A stretch of 14,612 nucleotides of DNA from an uncultured Flavobacteriales bacterium (lineage in GTDB: Bacteria > Bacteroidota > Bacteroidia > Flavobacteriales > BACL11). The position numbers and the translations under genes were made by a program. This document shows, in pieces, positions 6,047 through 13,431 of this stretch. The stretch is taken from positions 1-14,612 of the forward strand of contig CAJWUS010000023.1 of assembly GCA_913047525.1 (NCBI GenBank), written 5' to 3'. Under the pieces are notes generated by a model, which saw nothing but the letters and a program-made list of their open reading frames with translations, ran no database searches and was not told the origin of the DNA. The first letter of the stretch is position 1; each line of letters opens with the position of its first letter.

Positions 6047-6856
6047 ATGAAAAAATCAATTTACTTTTTATTTGCAATTGCAATATTTTTGCTTTTAACC
6101 CCTAATGTATTTAGTAATATGACTGGATCTCCAGGAGGAAAAACCGACTCACCATCTGATGGTGCAAATTGCACTCAGTGTCATACCGGAACTATAAACT
6201 CAGGAACTGGCACACTTACTGTTATGACAAATATTCCTACACAAGGATATACTGCTGGACAACAATATGCAATAACTATTCAGCTAATGGAAAGTAATTG
6301 TAACCGATTTGGGTTTGAAATTACTTGTGAGGAAAATAATTTTGGAAGTCAAAAAACGGGTTCTTTTGTACTTACAGATGCCACAAATACTCAATTTGCA
6401 AATAATAGCACAAGTATTACCCATACATTATCAGGTATTAGTGGTACAAATATGAAAATTTGGACAATGGATTGGATTGCTCCTTCAAACATTTCTAGTG
6501 GAGTTGAGTTTTATGTGAGTGCTGTAGCTGCCAATAATAATGGAAATACTAATGGAGATCAAGTTTATACTACTACGCATTCTTTCGGAGAAGCTACCTC
6601 AACTGTAAGTGAAAAACAAAATAATATTACTGCATTTGTTAACCCTATCTCAAAAGATATTATGATAAATGTAGTGGAGCCAATACATATTAGCAATTTA
6701 GAAGTTTATGATATTTCTGCTAAACTAGTTTATAGTAAAAAGGAAGTTTTATTGCCAAGCACTATAAATATTAATTTCCTAAATACTGGTATTTATATTC
6801 TGAATATGAAAACAAGAGATGGAGAAGTGATTTCTAAAAAAGTAATTCTTTCTTAG
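6047..6856 (+). CDS. Secreted T9SS type A cargo with N-terminal CxxCH motif (Reeler-like / choice-of-anchor V type)
   Basis: A 269-residue exported protein. Residues 1-23 are a signal peptide (MKK, hydrophobic core, NVFS before the mature start). The mature N terminus reads GSPGGKTDSPSDGANCTQCH, with CTQCH at 42-46 in the form of a c-type haem attachment site; this Gly/Pro lead-in is typical of Bacteroidota choice-of-anchor V proteins. Residues about 55-183 form a beta-sandwich with one cysteine pair candidate (C85, C94) and resemble a Reeler-type domain. Residues about 190-269 are a T9SS type A sorting domain: NP near 199, VYDISAKLVYS, FLNTGIYILNM, and the final SKKVILS. It should be moved across the outer membrane by T9SS and attached or released on tail removal. 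Haem binding is inference. Its stop TAG overlaps the stop of the convergent PorE-like gene. Confidence 0.88.
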   Translation: MKKSIYFLFAIAIFLLLTPNVFSNMTGSPGGKTDSPSDGANCTQCHTGTINSGTGTLTVMTNIPTQGYTAGQQYAITIQLMESNCNRFGFEITCEENNFGSQKTGSFVLTDATNTQFANNSTSITHTLSGISGTNMKIWTMDWIAPSNISSGVEFYVSAVAANNNGNTNGDQVYTTTHSFGEATSTVSEKQNNITAFVNPISKDIMINVVEPIHISNLEVYDISAKLVYSKKEVLLPSTININFLNTGIYILNMKTRDGEVISKKVILS

Positions 6857-8958
6857 TTTCCAGTAATTTCAAATTCCGTTCTTCTGTTGTTCTGTCGACC
6901 TTCTAGGGTTTCGTTACTATCGATTGGTGCAGTTGAGCCATATCCTTTTGCAGTTAGCTTTTCCTTTTCTATTCCTTTACTGATAAGATATTCTACTACC
7001 GCTTCTGCTCTTTTTTGAGATAATCTGTTATTGAGCACCTCTGAGCCAGTATTATCGGTATGTCCTGAAAGTTCTACTTTCAAATTTGGTAATTCTTTCA
7101 TCAAAGAGACTAATCGGTCTAACTCTGAATAGGAATCTTCTTTTACAATAGATTTCCCAATGTCAAAAAATACATTTCTTAGTGCGATTTTACTTCCAAT
7201 ATCAATATACATCAACTCAACATCTTTATTTACCAAATTGTACGCCTCCCCTTTTGGAATATCAAAATTCTCAGAATGAAACAAATAGCCCTCCGAACTA
7301 ACGGCTATACCATAATTTTTTCCAGATGGCAAGGAAATTAAAAATTTCCCAGAAGAAGAATTAGAGTTAAGTTGAATGTATTCCTTCCTAGTGGAATTGT
7401 CCGTTATTGTAATATTTGCGGCAACCGCTTGCTTAGTAATTATATCCAAAACCTTTCCTTTAAAAACAGTCAGATTTCTTTCTTCTACCACAATTGGCTG
7501 GGCAATCGATTTGTCTTTTATAGGATTAGCAATACTTGCTATAAGCTGCTCTTCAGAATCTAATGATTGAGGTTTTTCACTTCCCCAATAGGTAACTTTA
7601 TAAATATCCAAACCACCTTTACCGCCTTTTCGGTTTGATGCAATATAAGCCACCTTACCACTTGCAGTGGAGGAATAAAACAAATCATCATATGGGGTGT
7701 TGATAGGGCTTCCTAAATTTTCAGCAGGACCCCAATGCCCCAACTCATCTATATAAGAAACAAATATATCATAGCCACCCATGGAGTTATGTCCTTGTGA
7801 AGAGAAATACATGGTTTTTCCATCAGGATGCAAATAAATAGAACCTTCCTGATATTTTGTATTCACTTCATGTCCTGCACTTTGTCCTTTTCCCCAAATA
7901 TTTCTTTCCCTATTCATAACCCCAGAGAACATAATATCCCAATTTTTACTATACCCTCCATCCGTTAAATAATATACCTTAATATCTTGAGGGTCGTAGG
8001 AGGCTAATGTTTCATTATCAGTAGTATTTACAGAATTTCCTGACTTTCCCATTTTTCTTTCAGCTTTCACCCATTTTGTTCCATTTAATTTGGATTCAAA
8101 TACATCTGCATTTTCATTTTCTATTTTATAAATAAGCAACCTTTGTCCATCATAAGAAAGTCCACCAGAAACATCATCCTCATTTGTATTTAAAGTTGTA
8201 ATTGGAAAAATAGCAGTCCATTTTCTTTTAGTAAGAGTAGAAAAATAAATCTCATTATCGTATCTTCCAAATTCATCCGCTAAATGTTCATTTGCTCTAT
8301 CAGAAGTAAAAATTAAAAGTTCTCCATCTGCACTAAGGCATGGACTCCAATCATCATTCTCAGAGTTGAGTACAATATTATCAATCCACACTCTTTGCGG
8401 TTTATCTGATAAATCTATCGCACTTTCGCATTCCTTAATGTATTTTTTATAAGAATCAGAAAAGAGCTCAAATCGTTTTTCAGATTGTCTTTTCTTGAAA
8501 ATCTTAAACTGACTAATAGCATCATTATATTTTCCTTCCAATTGCAAGGCCATGGCATAATAAAAGTGAATATTAGGTGAGGCATCTTGCTTGTTTGCAT
8601 CCATTCCAATCGCTTTCTCTAAAAATGGGTAGGCCAAATATTTCTGATTAGTATATAGGTAAGCATTACCAATTTTTAGATTAAGCTCTATATTTCTTGG
8701 GTTAAACTCATTGGCTTGTAAATAATAAAAAAGCGCTTTTTCAAAATAGTCAATAGCATCATTTCTTGCAAAAATTGCCTCATTTGCTTTTTCTAAAAAA
8801 TTATCTCCTATTTTTATGTTTTTGACAGCTTGCTTTAGTCCGTCCTTTTTCGATTTGAAATTAGAGGATTTAAAATCAATATTTTGTGCAAATAACTGAT
8901 TCACTGAAAACAAAATCAGCAATAGAACTTTTATGCTTTTACCTCTAGTAACAATCAT
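6853..8958 (-). CDS. PorE-like outer-membrane/periplasmic protein: TPR, PD40 propeller, Cna-like domain, OmpA domain
   Basis: This 701-residue protein has the domain order of PorE, the T9SS-associated peptidoglycan-binding protein. A signal peptide ends LFAQ (about 24/25). TPR-like helices span about 45-180. PD40 blades span about 200-460, with repeats such as WSPCLSADGELLIFTSDR and YLHPDGKTMYFSSQGHNSMGGYDIF, and SNRKGGKGGLDIY. A carboxypeptidase-regulatory-like beta domain lies at about 497-580. An OmpA domain spans about 590-701, with HTDN (D635), NNRLSQKRAEAVVEYL (R650), GYGSTAP and GRQNNRRTEF, the residues that hold meso-diaminopimelate. PorE is a lipoprotein, but no lipobox cysteine is visible here, so this is a paralogue or homologue rather than certain PorE. 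Its ATG lies 14 nt inside the end of the TPR gene, implying translational coupling. Confidence 0.9.
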   Translation of the reverse strand: MIVTRGKSIKVLLLILFSVNQLFAQNIDFKSSNFKSKKDGLKQAVKNIKIGDNFLEKANEAIFARNDAIDYFEKALFYYLQANEFNPRNIELNLKIGNAYLYTNQKYLAYPFLEKAIGMDANKQDASPNIHFYYAMALQLEGKYNDAISQFKIFKKRQSEKRFELFSDSYKKYIKECESAIDLSDKPQRVWIDNIVLNSENDDWSPCLSADGELLIFTSDRANEHLADEFGRYDNEIYFSTLTKRKWTAIFPITTLNTNEDDVSGGLSYDGQRLLIYKIENENADVFESKLNGTKWVKAERKMGKSGNSVNTTDNETLASYDPQDIKVYYLTDGGYSKNWDIMFSGVMNRERNIWGKGQSAGHEVNTKYQEGSIYLHPDGKTMYFSSQGHNSMGGYDIFVSYIDELGHWGPAENLGSPINTPYDDLFYSSTASGKVAYIASNRKGGKGGLDIYKVTYWGSEKPQSLDSEEQLIASIANPIKDKSIAQPIVVEERNLTVFKGKVLDIITKQAVAANITITDNSTRKEYIQLNSNSSSGKFLISLPSGKNYGIAVSSEGYLFHSENFDIPKGEAYNLVNKDVELMYIDIGSKIALRNVFFDIGKSIVKEDSYSELDRLVSLMKELPNLKVELSGHTDNTGSEVLNNRLSQKRAEAVVEYLISKGIEKEKLTAKGYGSTAPIDSNETLEGRQNNRRTEFEITGN

Positions 8959-10057
8959 TAATCAAATATTTTTTGGCCAATTCAATTCCCAAATCAAAGG
9001 CCTTTTGCCAATCGGCACAAGCCCCATCTTCATTTCTTTCCATTTGCCTTGATACTGCTCTATTCAAATATGCTTTCCCATAGTTTTCATCAACTAATAT
9101 TGCCTTGTCAAAATCCGCAATAGCAGAAATATAATTTTTGTTTTTATGGTGGAGAATTCCTCTGTTGTTGTAAGCAAGTGCATAATCAGAATTTATCGTA
9201 ATTGCTTTATCAAAATCAGAAGCAGCAGAAGTATAATCTTTAAGCTCAAAATACAATCTACCCCTGTTGTTGTAAGCTATTTCATAATCCGGATTTTTTG
9301 TAATGGCAATGGTATAATTGTTCATTGCTTTTTCTCCATCATCAGTAAGCCGATAAATCCCTGCCAAATTATTGTACAAAAAAGCCAAGGTTTCATCTAG
9401 TAAAATAGCATTTTTATAATCTGAAATTGCTTTTTCATATTGCTGCAAATTCCGATAACAACTTGCTCTATCGTTATAAGCATTTGCTGTCGGCTTTATA
9501 TCAATGGATTTGGAATACAACTTTATTGCTTCTTCTATATTATTTTGTAGAAATAGAATTACTCCCTGTTCGTAATATGCTTTGTAATTTTTGTCATCTA
9601 TCTCAATAATCCATTTATAATCTGTTAGAGCCAAATTATTTTTATGCTGATTTCGGTAAATCTCTGCTCTCTTAAAAAGGGAGAGAATATGACTGTTATC
9701 TAGGAAAAAAGTGAGAGAAAAATCAGCAATTGCATTATCATAATCTGAAATTTGAGAATAACAAACTCCCCTGTTGAAATAAGCCGCAATAAAAGAGGAA
9801 TCCATACCAATTGCCTTAGAAAAACTATGAATCGCTTCTATAAAATTATTTAGCTCAAAAGATTCAATTCCTTTATTGTAAGCATCTCGTGATAGTTTCA
9901 GGCTTTTTTGTTGCAAATTAAAATTCGCAATTGAATCCTGAAAATTTGTTTCTTGATTATTTAACGTTCTATCAATTAGTAAAGAATCAGTGTCTTGAGA
10001 AATGCTAAGATTTGCAAAACCCAAACAAAAAATAAAGAAAAAAATATGTTTTTTCAT
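8945..10057 (-). CDS. Secreted tetratricopeptide repeat protein
   Basis: A 370-residue periplasmic protein with a signal peptide ending LSIS before QD (about 20/21) and then about nine consecutive 34-residue TPR units (roughly 53-360). The units are regular: NNFIEAIHSFSKAI, YDNAIADFS, NIEEAIKLYSKSI, YEKAISDYKNAI, YTSAASDFDKAI, YISAIADFDKAI, with AYNNRG opening two neighbouring repeats. The final unit ends CADWQKAFDLGIELAKKYL and a late Cys, the usual cap of such Bacteroidota proteins. TPRs act as protein-binding scaffolds; overlap with the PorE-like gene suggests the two products work together, which is inference. I chose ATG 10057; a TTG at 10060 directly before it is the only other option. 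A TATTTTTG box lies 17 nt upstream. Confidence 0.88.
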   Translation of the reverse strand: MKKHIFFFIFCLGFANLSISQDTDSLLIDRTLNNQETNFQDSIANFNLQQKSLKLSRDAYNKGIESFELNNFIEAIHSFSKAIGMDSSFIAAYFNRGVCYSQISDYDNAIADFSLTFFLDNSHILSLFKRAEIYRNQHKNNLALTDYKWIIEIDDKNYKAYYEQGVILFLQNNIEEAIKLYSKSIDIKPTANAYNDRASCYRNLQQYEKAISDYKNAILLDETLAFLYNNLAGIYRLTDDGEKAMNNYTIAITKNPDYEIAYNNRGRLYFELKDYTSAASDFDKAITINSDYALAYNNRGILHHKNKNYISAIADFDKAILVDENYGKAYLNRAVSRQMERNEDGACADWQKAFDLGIELAKKYLINDCY

Positions 10058-10074
10058 CAATATAAATAGAGGCG

Positions 10075-10082
10075 CAAAAATA
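10075..10082 (-). promoter_or_regulatory. Minus-7 box for the TPR/PorE-like unit
   Basis: TATTTTTG on the minus strand matches TAnnTTTG exactly and is followed by C. The transcript would begin near 10068, giving a leader of about 11 nt to the ATG at 10057. No clear TTG minus-33 element is visible at the usual distance, which lowers confidence. Confidence 0.45.
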
Positions 10083-10263
10083 GTTTTTTACTAATTTTAA
10101 GATGATCGAAAATGTATTTTTTTTCAACAATTTTCAAATATTTTCTTATATCTTTTCAAATCTAAAAAATAAAATATAGAAATAGCAATTAACAATATAT
10201 ACTATTCTATATCTTTATGTATAATTTATATATTACTGAATAATAGCTTTTTATATTTATATG

Positions 10264-10278
10264 ATGACAAGTTGTCAT
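10264..10278. promoter_or_regulatory. Perfect palindrome, possible operator
   Basis: ATGACAA-G-TTGTCAT is a perfect 7+1+7 dyad (core TGACA-N3-TGTCA) lying 75 bp upstream of the trmD start and about 190 bp upstream of the divergent TPR start. It is the only GC-containing symmetrical element in a very AT-rich stretch. The form fits a dimeric repressor or activator site, but no regulator gene is in the window and the dyad is too short and unsupported by a T run to be a terminator. Confidence 0.3.
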
Positions 10279-10340
10279 ATAGCGTTCTAAGTAAAAAATA
10301 AGTAAACTAAGATACTAAAGAATAAGAAAATTGGATTTTG

Positions 10341-10348
10341 TAGTTTTG
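10341..10348 (+). promoter_or_regulatory. Minus-7 box abutting the trmD start
   Basis: TAGTTTTG matches TAnnTTTG exactly, is followed by C, and ends only 4 nt before the trmD ATG. If used, transcription would begin at or next to the start codon, giving a leaderless or nearly leaderless mRNA. No TTG minus-33 element is seen 17-23 bp upstream, so the match could be fortuitous. Confidence 0.35.
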
Positions 10349-10352
10349 CAAA

Positions 10353-11033
10353 ATGAGAATTGACATACTAAGTATTTTACCAAATTTTTTTAATCTTGCG
10401 TTTGAGCAATCCATCTTAAAAAGAGCACAACAAAATGGGATTGTAGAAATCCATATTCACGACATACGAAAATACTCCACCAACAAGCAAAAAAGTGTGG
10501 ATGATTATCAATATGGTGGAGGAGCTGGTATGGTAATGTGCATACAACCAATTGATGATTTGATAAGCAAACTAAAAAGCGAAAGGAATTATGATGAAAT
10601 TATTTATCTAACCCCTGACGGGAAGCAGCTCAATCAAGGAATTTGCAATAAACTCTCTACATTAAAAAATATCATTTTGCTTTGCGGACATTATAAAGGA
10701 ATTGATCAAAGAATAAGAGATCATTTTATTAGCAAAGAAATTTCTATTGGTGACTATGTGCTAACAGGAGGAGAATTAGGGGCTATCCTTCTTTCTGATG
10801 CCATTATTCGCCTTATTCCTGGAGTAATCTCAGATGAAACCTCTGCTCTTACTGATAGTTTTCAAGACCAATTATTATCCCCACCCATTTATACTCGCCC
10901 ATCTGAATACAAAGGATGGAAAGTGCCAAAAATATTACTTTCAGGAGATGAAAAAAAGATTGAGAAATGGAGGCAAGAGCAAGCTGAAATACGCACAAAA
11001 ACAAGAAGACCAGATATTTTAAAGAATAAATAA
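10353..11033 (+). CDS. trmD: tRNA (guanine-37-N1)-methyltransferase
   Basis: Methylates N1 of G37 next to the anticodon in tRNAs reading CNN and some other codons, using S-adenosylmethionine, which prevents +1 frameshifting. The 226-residue protein has the SPOUT trefoil-knot landmarks: [15 protein letters not shown] (48-62), [13 protein letters not shown] (109-121), [14 protein letters not shown] (131-144), the D149-A-I-I-R-L-I-P-G segment with R153, and TDSF (D168, the likely catalytic acid) before PPIYTRP. A C-terminal helical part with W189 and W206 binds tRNA. The ATG at 10353 gives the canonical MRIDIL start. tRNA-Leu(GAG), a natural TrmD substrate with G37, is encoded in the same window. 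rplS follows after 84 nt, keeping the conserved trmD-rplS order; rpsP and rimM are absent here. Confidence 0.97.
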   Translation: MRIDILSILPNFFNLAFEQSILKRAQQNGIVEIHIHDIRKYSTNKQKSVDDYQYGGGAGMVMCIQPIDDLISKLKSERNYDEIIYLTPDGKQLNQGICNKLSTLKNIILLCGHYKGIDQRIRDHFISKEISIGDYVLTGGELGAILLSDAIIRLIPGVISDETSALTDSFQDQLLSPPIYTRPSEYKGWKVPKILLSGDEKKIEKWRQEQAEIRTKTRRPDILKNK

Positions 11034-11117
11034 AATTTATCCTAAAAAGTAGGATTATATTTCAAAAAATAAATTGTAATATTGCATTCTAATTTTTAAA
11101 CAGTCAATTACCTAGAA
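11034..11117 (+). promoter_or_regulatory. trmD-rplS spacer with a weak hairpin and a possible minus-7 box
   Basis: The spacer holds a small inverted repeat ATCCTA (11039-11044) and TAGGAT (11050-11055) with a 5-nt loop, too weak to be a confident terminator, and TAATATTG (11077-11084), 7 of 8 matches to TAnnTTTG, 33 nt before the rplS ATG. This could be an internal promoter allowing more rplS than trmD; no minus-33 TTG supports it. Confidence 0.22.
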
Positions 11118-11465
11118 ATGAACTTAGTCGATAGCATATCAAAAGAGTGTTCAAATATGAATCAGTTTCCAGAATTCGGTTCGGGCGACACCATAACGGT
11201 TTATTATAAAATTAAGGAGGGAAATAAAGAGAGAACCCAACACTTTAAAGGTGTGGTTCTTCAAAGAAAAGGTAGCGGAACCACCGAAACTTTTACAATT
11301 CGAAAAATTTCAGGTGGCATTGGAGTAGAAAGAATTTTTCCAGTAAACTCCCCTATTCTTGAAAAAATTGAGATAAATAAAAGAGGAAAAGTAAGAAGAG
11401 CAAGAATCTTCTATCTAAGGGACTTAACTGGTAAAAAAGCTAGAATTAAAGAAATCAGAAAATAA
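11118..11465 (+). CDS. rplS: 50S ribosomal protein L19
   Basis: Component of the large ribosomal subunit at the 30S-50S interface. At 115 residues it has the usual length and the family hallmarks in order: [23 protein letters not shown] (17-39), [10 protein letters not shown] (43-52), [22 protein letters not shown] (58-79), [20 protein letters not shown] (82-101) and [10 protein letters not shown]. The ATG at 11118 gives the expected short N-terminal helix; an internal ATG (M14) would remove it. There is no Shine-Dalgarno in the upstream CAATTACCTAGAA. It is the last gene of the trmD-rplS unit, with an intrinsic terminator 22 nt after the stop. Confidence 0.97.
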   Translation: MNLVDSISKECSNMNQFPEFGSGDTITVYYKIKEGNKERTQHFKGVVLQRKGSGTTETFTIRKISGGIGVERIFPVNSPILEKIEINKRGKVRRARIFYLRDLTGKKARIKEIRK

Positions 11466-11486
11466 AGATTATCTAAAATAATTTAC

Positions 11487-11512
11487 AAAACTCGCTAAAA
11501 TGCGGGTTTTTT
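11487..11512. terminator. Bidirectional intrinsic terminator after rplS
   Basis: Arms AAAACTCGC (11487-11495) and GCGGGTTTT (11502-11510) pair over 9 bp with one G-T wobble around a 6-nt loop TAAAAT, followed on the plus strand by a T run (TTTTTTATTT). On the minus strand the stem ends in TTTT and is followed by GTAAATTATTTT, so it can also stop the convergent PorE-like transcript, whose stop codon lies at 11511-11513, directly at the base of the stem. Confidence 0.75.
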
Positions 11513-13430
11513 ATTTCCCTAAAATCACAAATTCTGTTCTTCTATTTTGGGCTCTCCCTTTTTCTGTTTCATTAGTTGTAATTGGTTTTTGCTCTCCAAA
11601 GCCTTGAAAATCTAACCTATCTTTTTTTATCCCAGTATCTAGTAAAAAGGAGAAAACTTCCTTTGCTCTATATTTGGAAAGTAATAAATTGGCAGAAGAC
11701 GAACCAATATTATCGGTATGTCCGTGAATGACTAATTTTAGTGAATTATTTAATTTTAAATAATCGGAAAATGCAAAAAGAATCTCACTAGAAGTATTAT
11801 TTAACTCGAATGAATTAGTCGCAAAATAGATATTATCTAATCGGAAAGCTTTACCATTTCCTAATTGTTCTAGCTCAAAATCTATTTTCTTTGGAGAAGA
11901 AAAATCATCATTATTAGAAGAAATATAGGTGGAATTAAAAGCATATCCTTTTTTATTGATACTAAGCAAAATATCATCCTCTTTATCAAGGGTTACAGCA
12001 ATAGTGTATTCTCCATTTTGCACGCTAATTTGCTTATTTTCTTTAGTCCGAATATTTTTAATCTGAATACTTGCATCATTAAGCAGATTACCATTTTCAC
12101 CCCTCAATTCTCCTTTCAAAAACAAAACTTTTTTCGGCTTTGCCTCATCATACAAATCGAAAGCATACAAATCCCAACCTCCTATCCCATTTAACTGATT
12201 AGAAGCATAATAAGCCTTCTTCCCATCCGTACTCACAAAAAGCCCTAATTCATCCGCAATGGTATTGATTGGATAACCAATATTTTTTGGCTTTTGCCAA
12301 TTTCCTAAACTATCTTTTCTGCAAAAGAAAATATCATAACCCCCAACAGATGGAAACTGATTGGAAGAAAAAAACATTGTCTCAGAATCAGTATGCAAAA
12401 AGGGAGATTTCTCATTATCTTTTGTATTGATATTCTTACCCAAATTTTTTGGCTCTAACCACTCTCCTTTTACATTTTTTTTGATAAAATATAAATCAGC
12501 TCCACCAAATCCACCCTTTCTGTTACTAGCGAAAATAATAGTATTTCCATCAGCAGAAACAGAGGGTTGCGATTCCCAACTTTTTATACCATTTATCTTC
12601 TTGTTAAAGGCAGTAATTTCAGACCATTCTCCATCTGTTTTCTTAAAAGTATAGAATAAATCACAATTATTATAGCCACTAATTGAATTGGAGCAAATAG
12701 TGAAATACAAGGTATTATTATCAATTGTAATACTCGCCCCGCCCTCATTGGAATTTCTGTTAAATGGAAATGGCATAGGGTTTCCAGCATTAAAATTTGT
12801 TGAATCTTCTGTACTAAAAATAAACTCTTCTGTAATGGACTGGGTCAAACTGCCAATTTCATTTTTTTTGCCTCTTCTAGTATAAAAAACCATTTCCTGG
12901 TCTGGCGATAAAATGGGCAAATATTCATCTGCTTTGGTAGAAATCCCTTCTACTACTTGCGGATTAAAAGGGACAGGATTATTGATTATATCAGCAATTG
13001 CTTTTGCTTTCTCATACATCTTTTCAGCTTTATTCTTAGTAATTTCATCCAAACCTAATGCAATTGATTTTTCTAAATATTTACTTGCATGCCCATACAT
13101 TTTTCTATCATAGTTTAACTCTCCTAGCAAATAATAAACTAAGGGATTTTTCTCAGGGCAAAACTCAACGGTTTTTAAGGCAAATTCCTCTGCCAATAAA
13201 TCTTTATCTTGCTTCCAGTACAAAATAGAAAACAAACGACTTATGGCTGGAATATCTTTATTTCCCTTTGCTTTTTTTAGTAGGTTTTGTGCTTTATAAA
13301 ATTGGTTTTTTTCAATAAGGGATAATGCTCGATTACACATTCGTCTTGTTTTTCCATCCTCAGGAAGGCAATCTTGTGCATAAGATAATTGTAGAAAAAA
13401 GAAAAAAGAAAAAAGAAAAATTATTCGCAT
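11511..13430 (-). CDS. Second PorE-like protein: TPR, PD40 propeller, Cna-like domain, OmpA domain
   Basis: A 639-residue paralogue of the protein encoded at 6853-8958. A Phe-rich signal peptide ends SYAQ (about 18/19); no lipobox is present, although C21 lies just after the site. TPR-like helices occupy about 30-148. PD40 blades span about 165-425, including QPSVSADGNTIIFASNRKG, SPFLHTDSETMFFSSNQFPS, VGGYDIF and VSTDGKKAYYASNQLNG. A carboxypeptidase-regulatory-like domain lies at about 436-520. The OmpA domain (about 528-639) has HTDN (D573), NLLLSKYRAKEV (R588), GFGEQKP and GRAQNRRTEF, expected to bind peptidoglycan. The ATG is 1 nt after the stop of the upstream symporter gene, so they form an operon. 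The signal-peptide codons contain a 7-nt tandem repeat. Placement at the periplasmic side of the outer membrane is inferred. Confidence 0.9.
   Translation of the reverse strand: MRIIFLFSFFFFLQLSYAQDCLPEDGKTRRMCNRALSLIEKNQFYKAQNLLKKAKGNKDIPAISRLFSILYWKQDKDLLAEEFALKTVEFCPEKNPLVYYLLGELNYDRKMYGHASKYLEKSIALGLDEITKNKAEKMYEKAKAIADIINNPVPFNPQVVEGISTKADEYLPILSPDQEMVFYTRRGKKNEIGSLTQSITEEFIFSTEDSTNFNAGNPMPFPFNRNSNEGGASITIDNNTLYFTICSNSISGYNNCDLFYTFKKTDGEWSEITAFNKKINGIKSWESQPSVSADGNTIIFASNRKGGFGGADLYFIKKNVKGEWLEPKNLGKNINTKDNEKSPFLHTDSETMFFSSNQFPSVGGYDIFFCRKDSLGNWQKPKNIGYPINTIADELGLFVSTDGKKAYYASNQLNGIGGWDLYAFDLYDEAKPKKVLFLKGELRGENGNLLNDASIQIKNIRTKENKQISVQNGEYTIAVTLDKEDDILLSINKKGYAFNSTYISSNNDDFSSPKKIDFELEQLGNGKAFRLDNIYFATNSFELNNTSSEILFAFSDYLKLNNSLKLVIHGHTDNIGSSSANLLLSKYRAKEVFSFLLDTGIKKDRLDFQGFGEQKPITTNETEKGRAQNRRTEFVILGK
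13394..13420 (-). repeat. Heptanucleotide tandem repeat in signal-peptide codons
   Basis: The unit GAAAAAA (plus strand) repeats three times exactly (13394-13400, 13401-13407, 13408-13414), followed by a shortened GAAAAA (13415-13420), about 3.9 copies in all. It encodes residues about 4-13 (FLFSFFFFL) of the PorE-like signal peptide. Seven is not a multiple of three, so gain or loss of one unit would shift the reading frame right after the start. Confidence 0.85.
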
Positions 13431-13431
13431 G

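Larger units (their letters stand above)
10058..10352 (+). other. AT-rich divergent intergenic region
   Basis: About 295 bp between the divergent TPR and trmD genes. It is mostly A/T with no coding signal in either strand. It holds a minus-7 box facing each gene, two exact copies of TTTTCAAAT (10131-10139 and 10153-10161) with a related TTTTCAACA at 10121, many TATAT/TTTATA steps at 10190-10260, and a 15-nt palindrome at 10264-10278. The phased A/T runs may bend the DNA. I see no RNA gene or riboswitch. Confidence 0.6.

Noticed and set aside
7372..7570. Two short plus-strand open frames inside the first PorE-like gene
   Set aside because: They are antisense shadows of the Cna-like and PD40 coding region and lack a plausible start context or motif.
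9146..9609. Plus-strand open frames and internal repetition in the TPR gene, considered as a DNA tandem repeat or CRISPR-like array
   Set aside because: The periodicity is about 102 bp and is explained by 34-residue TPR units that differ in sequence; there are no identical repeats with spacers.
11034..11060. Terminator between trmD and rplS
   Set aside because: The 6-bp AT-rich stem has no clear T run, so it is weak; trmD and rplS are more likely co-transcribed.
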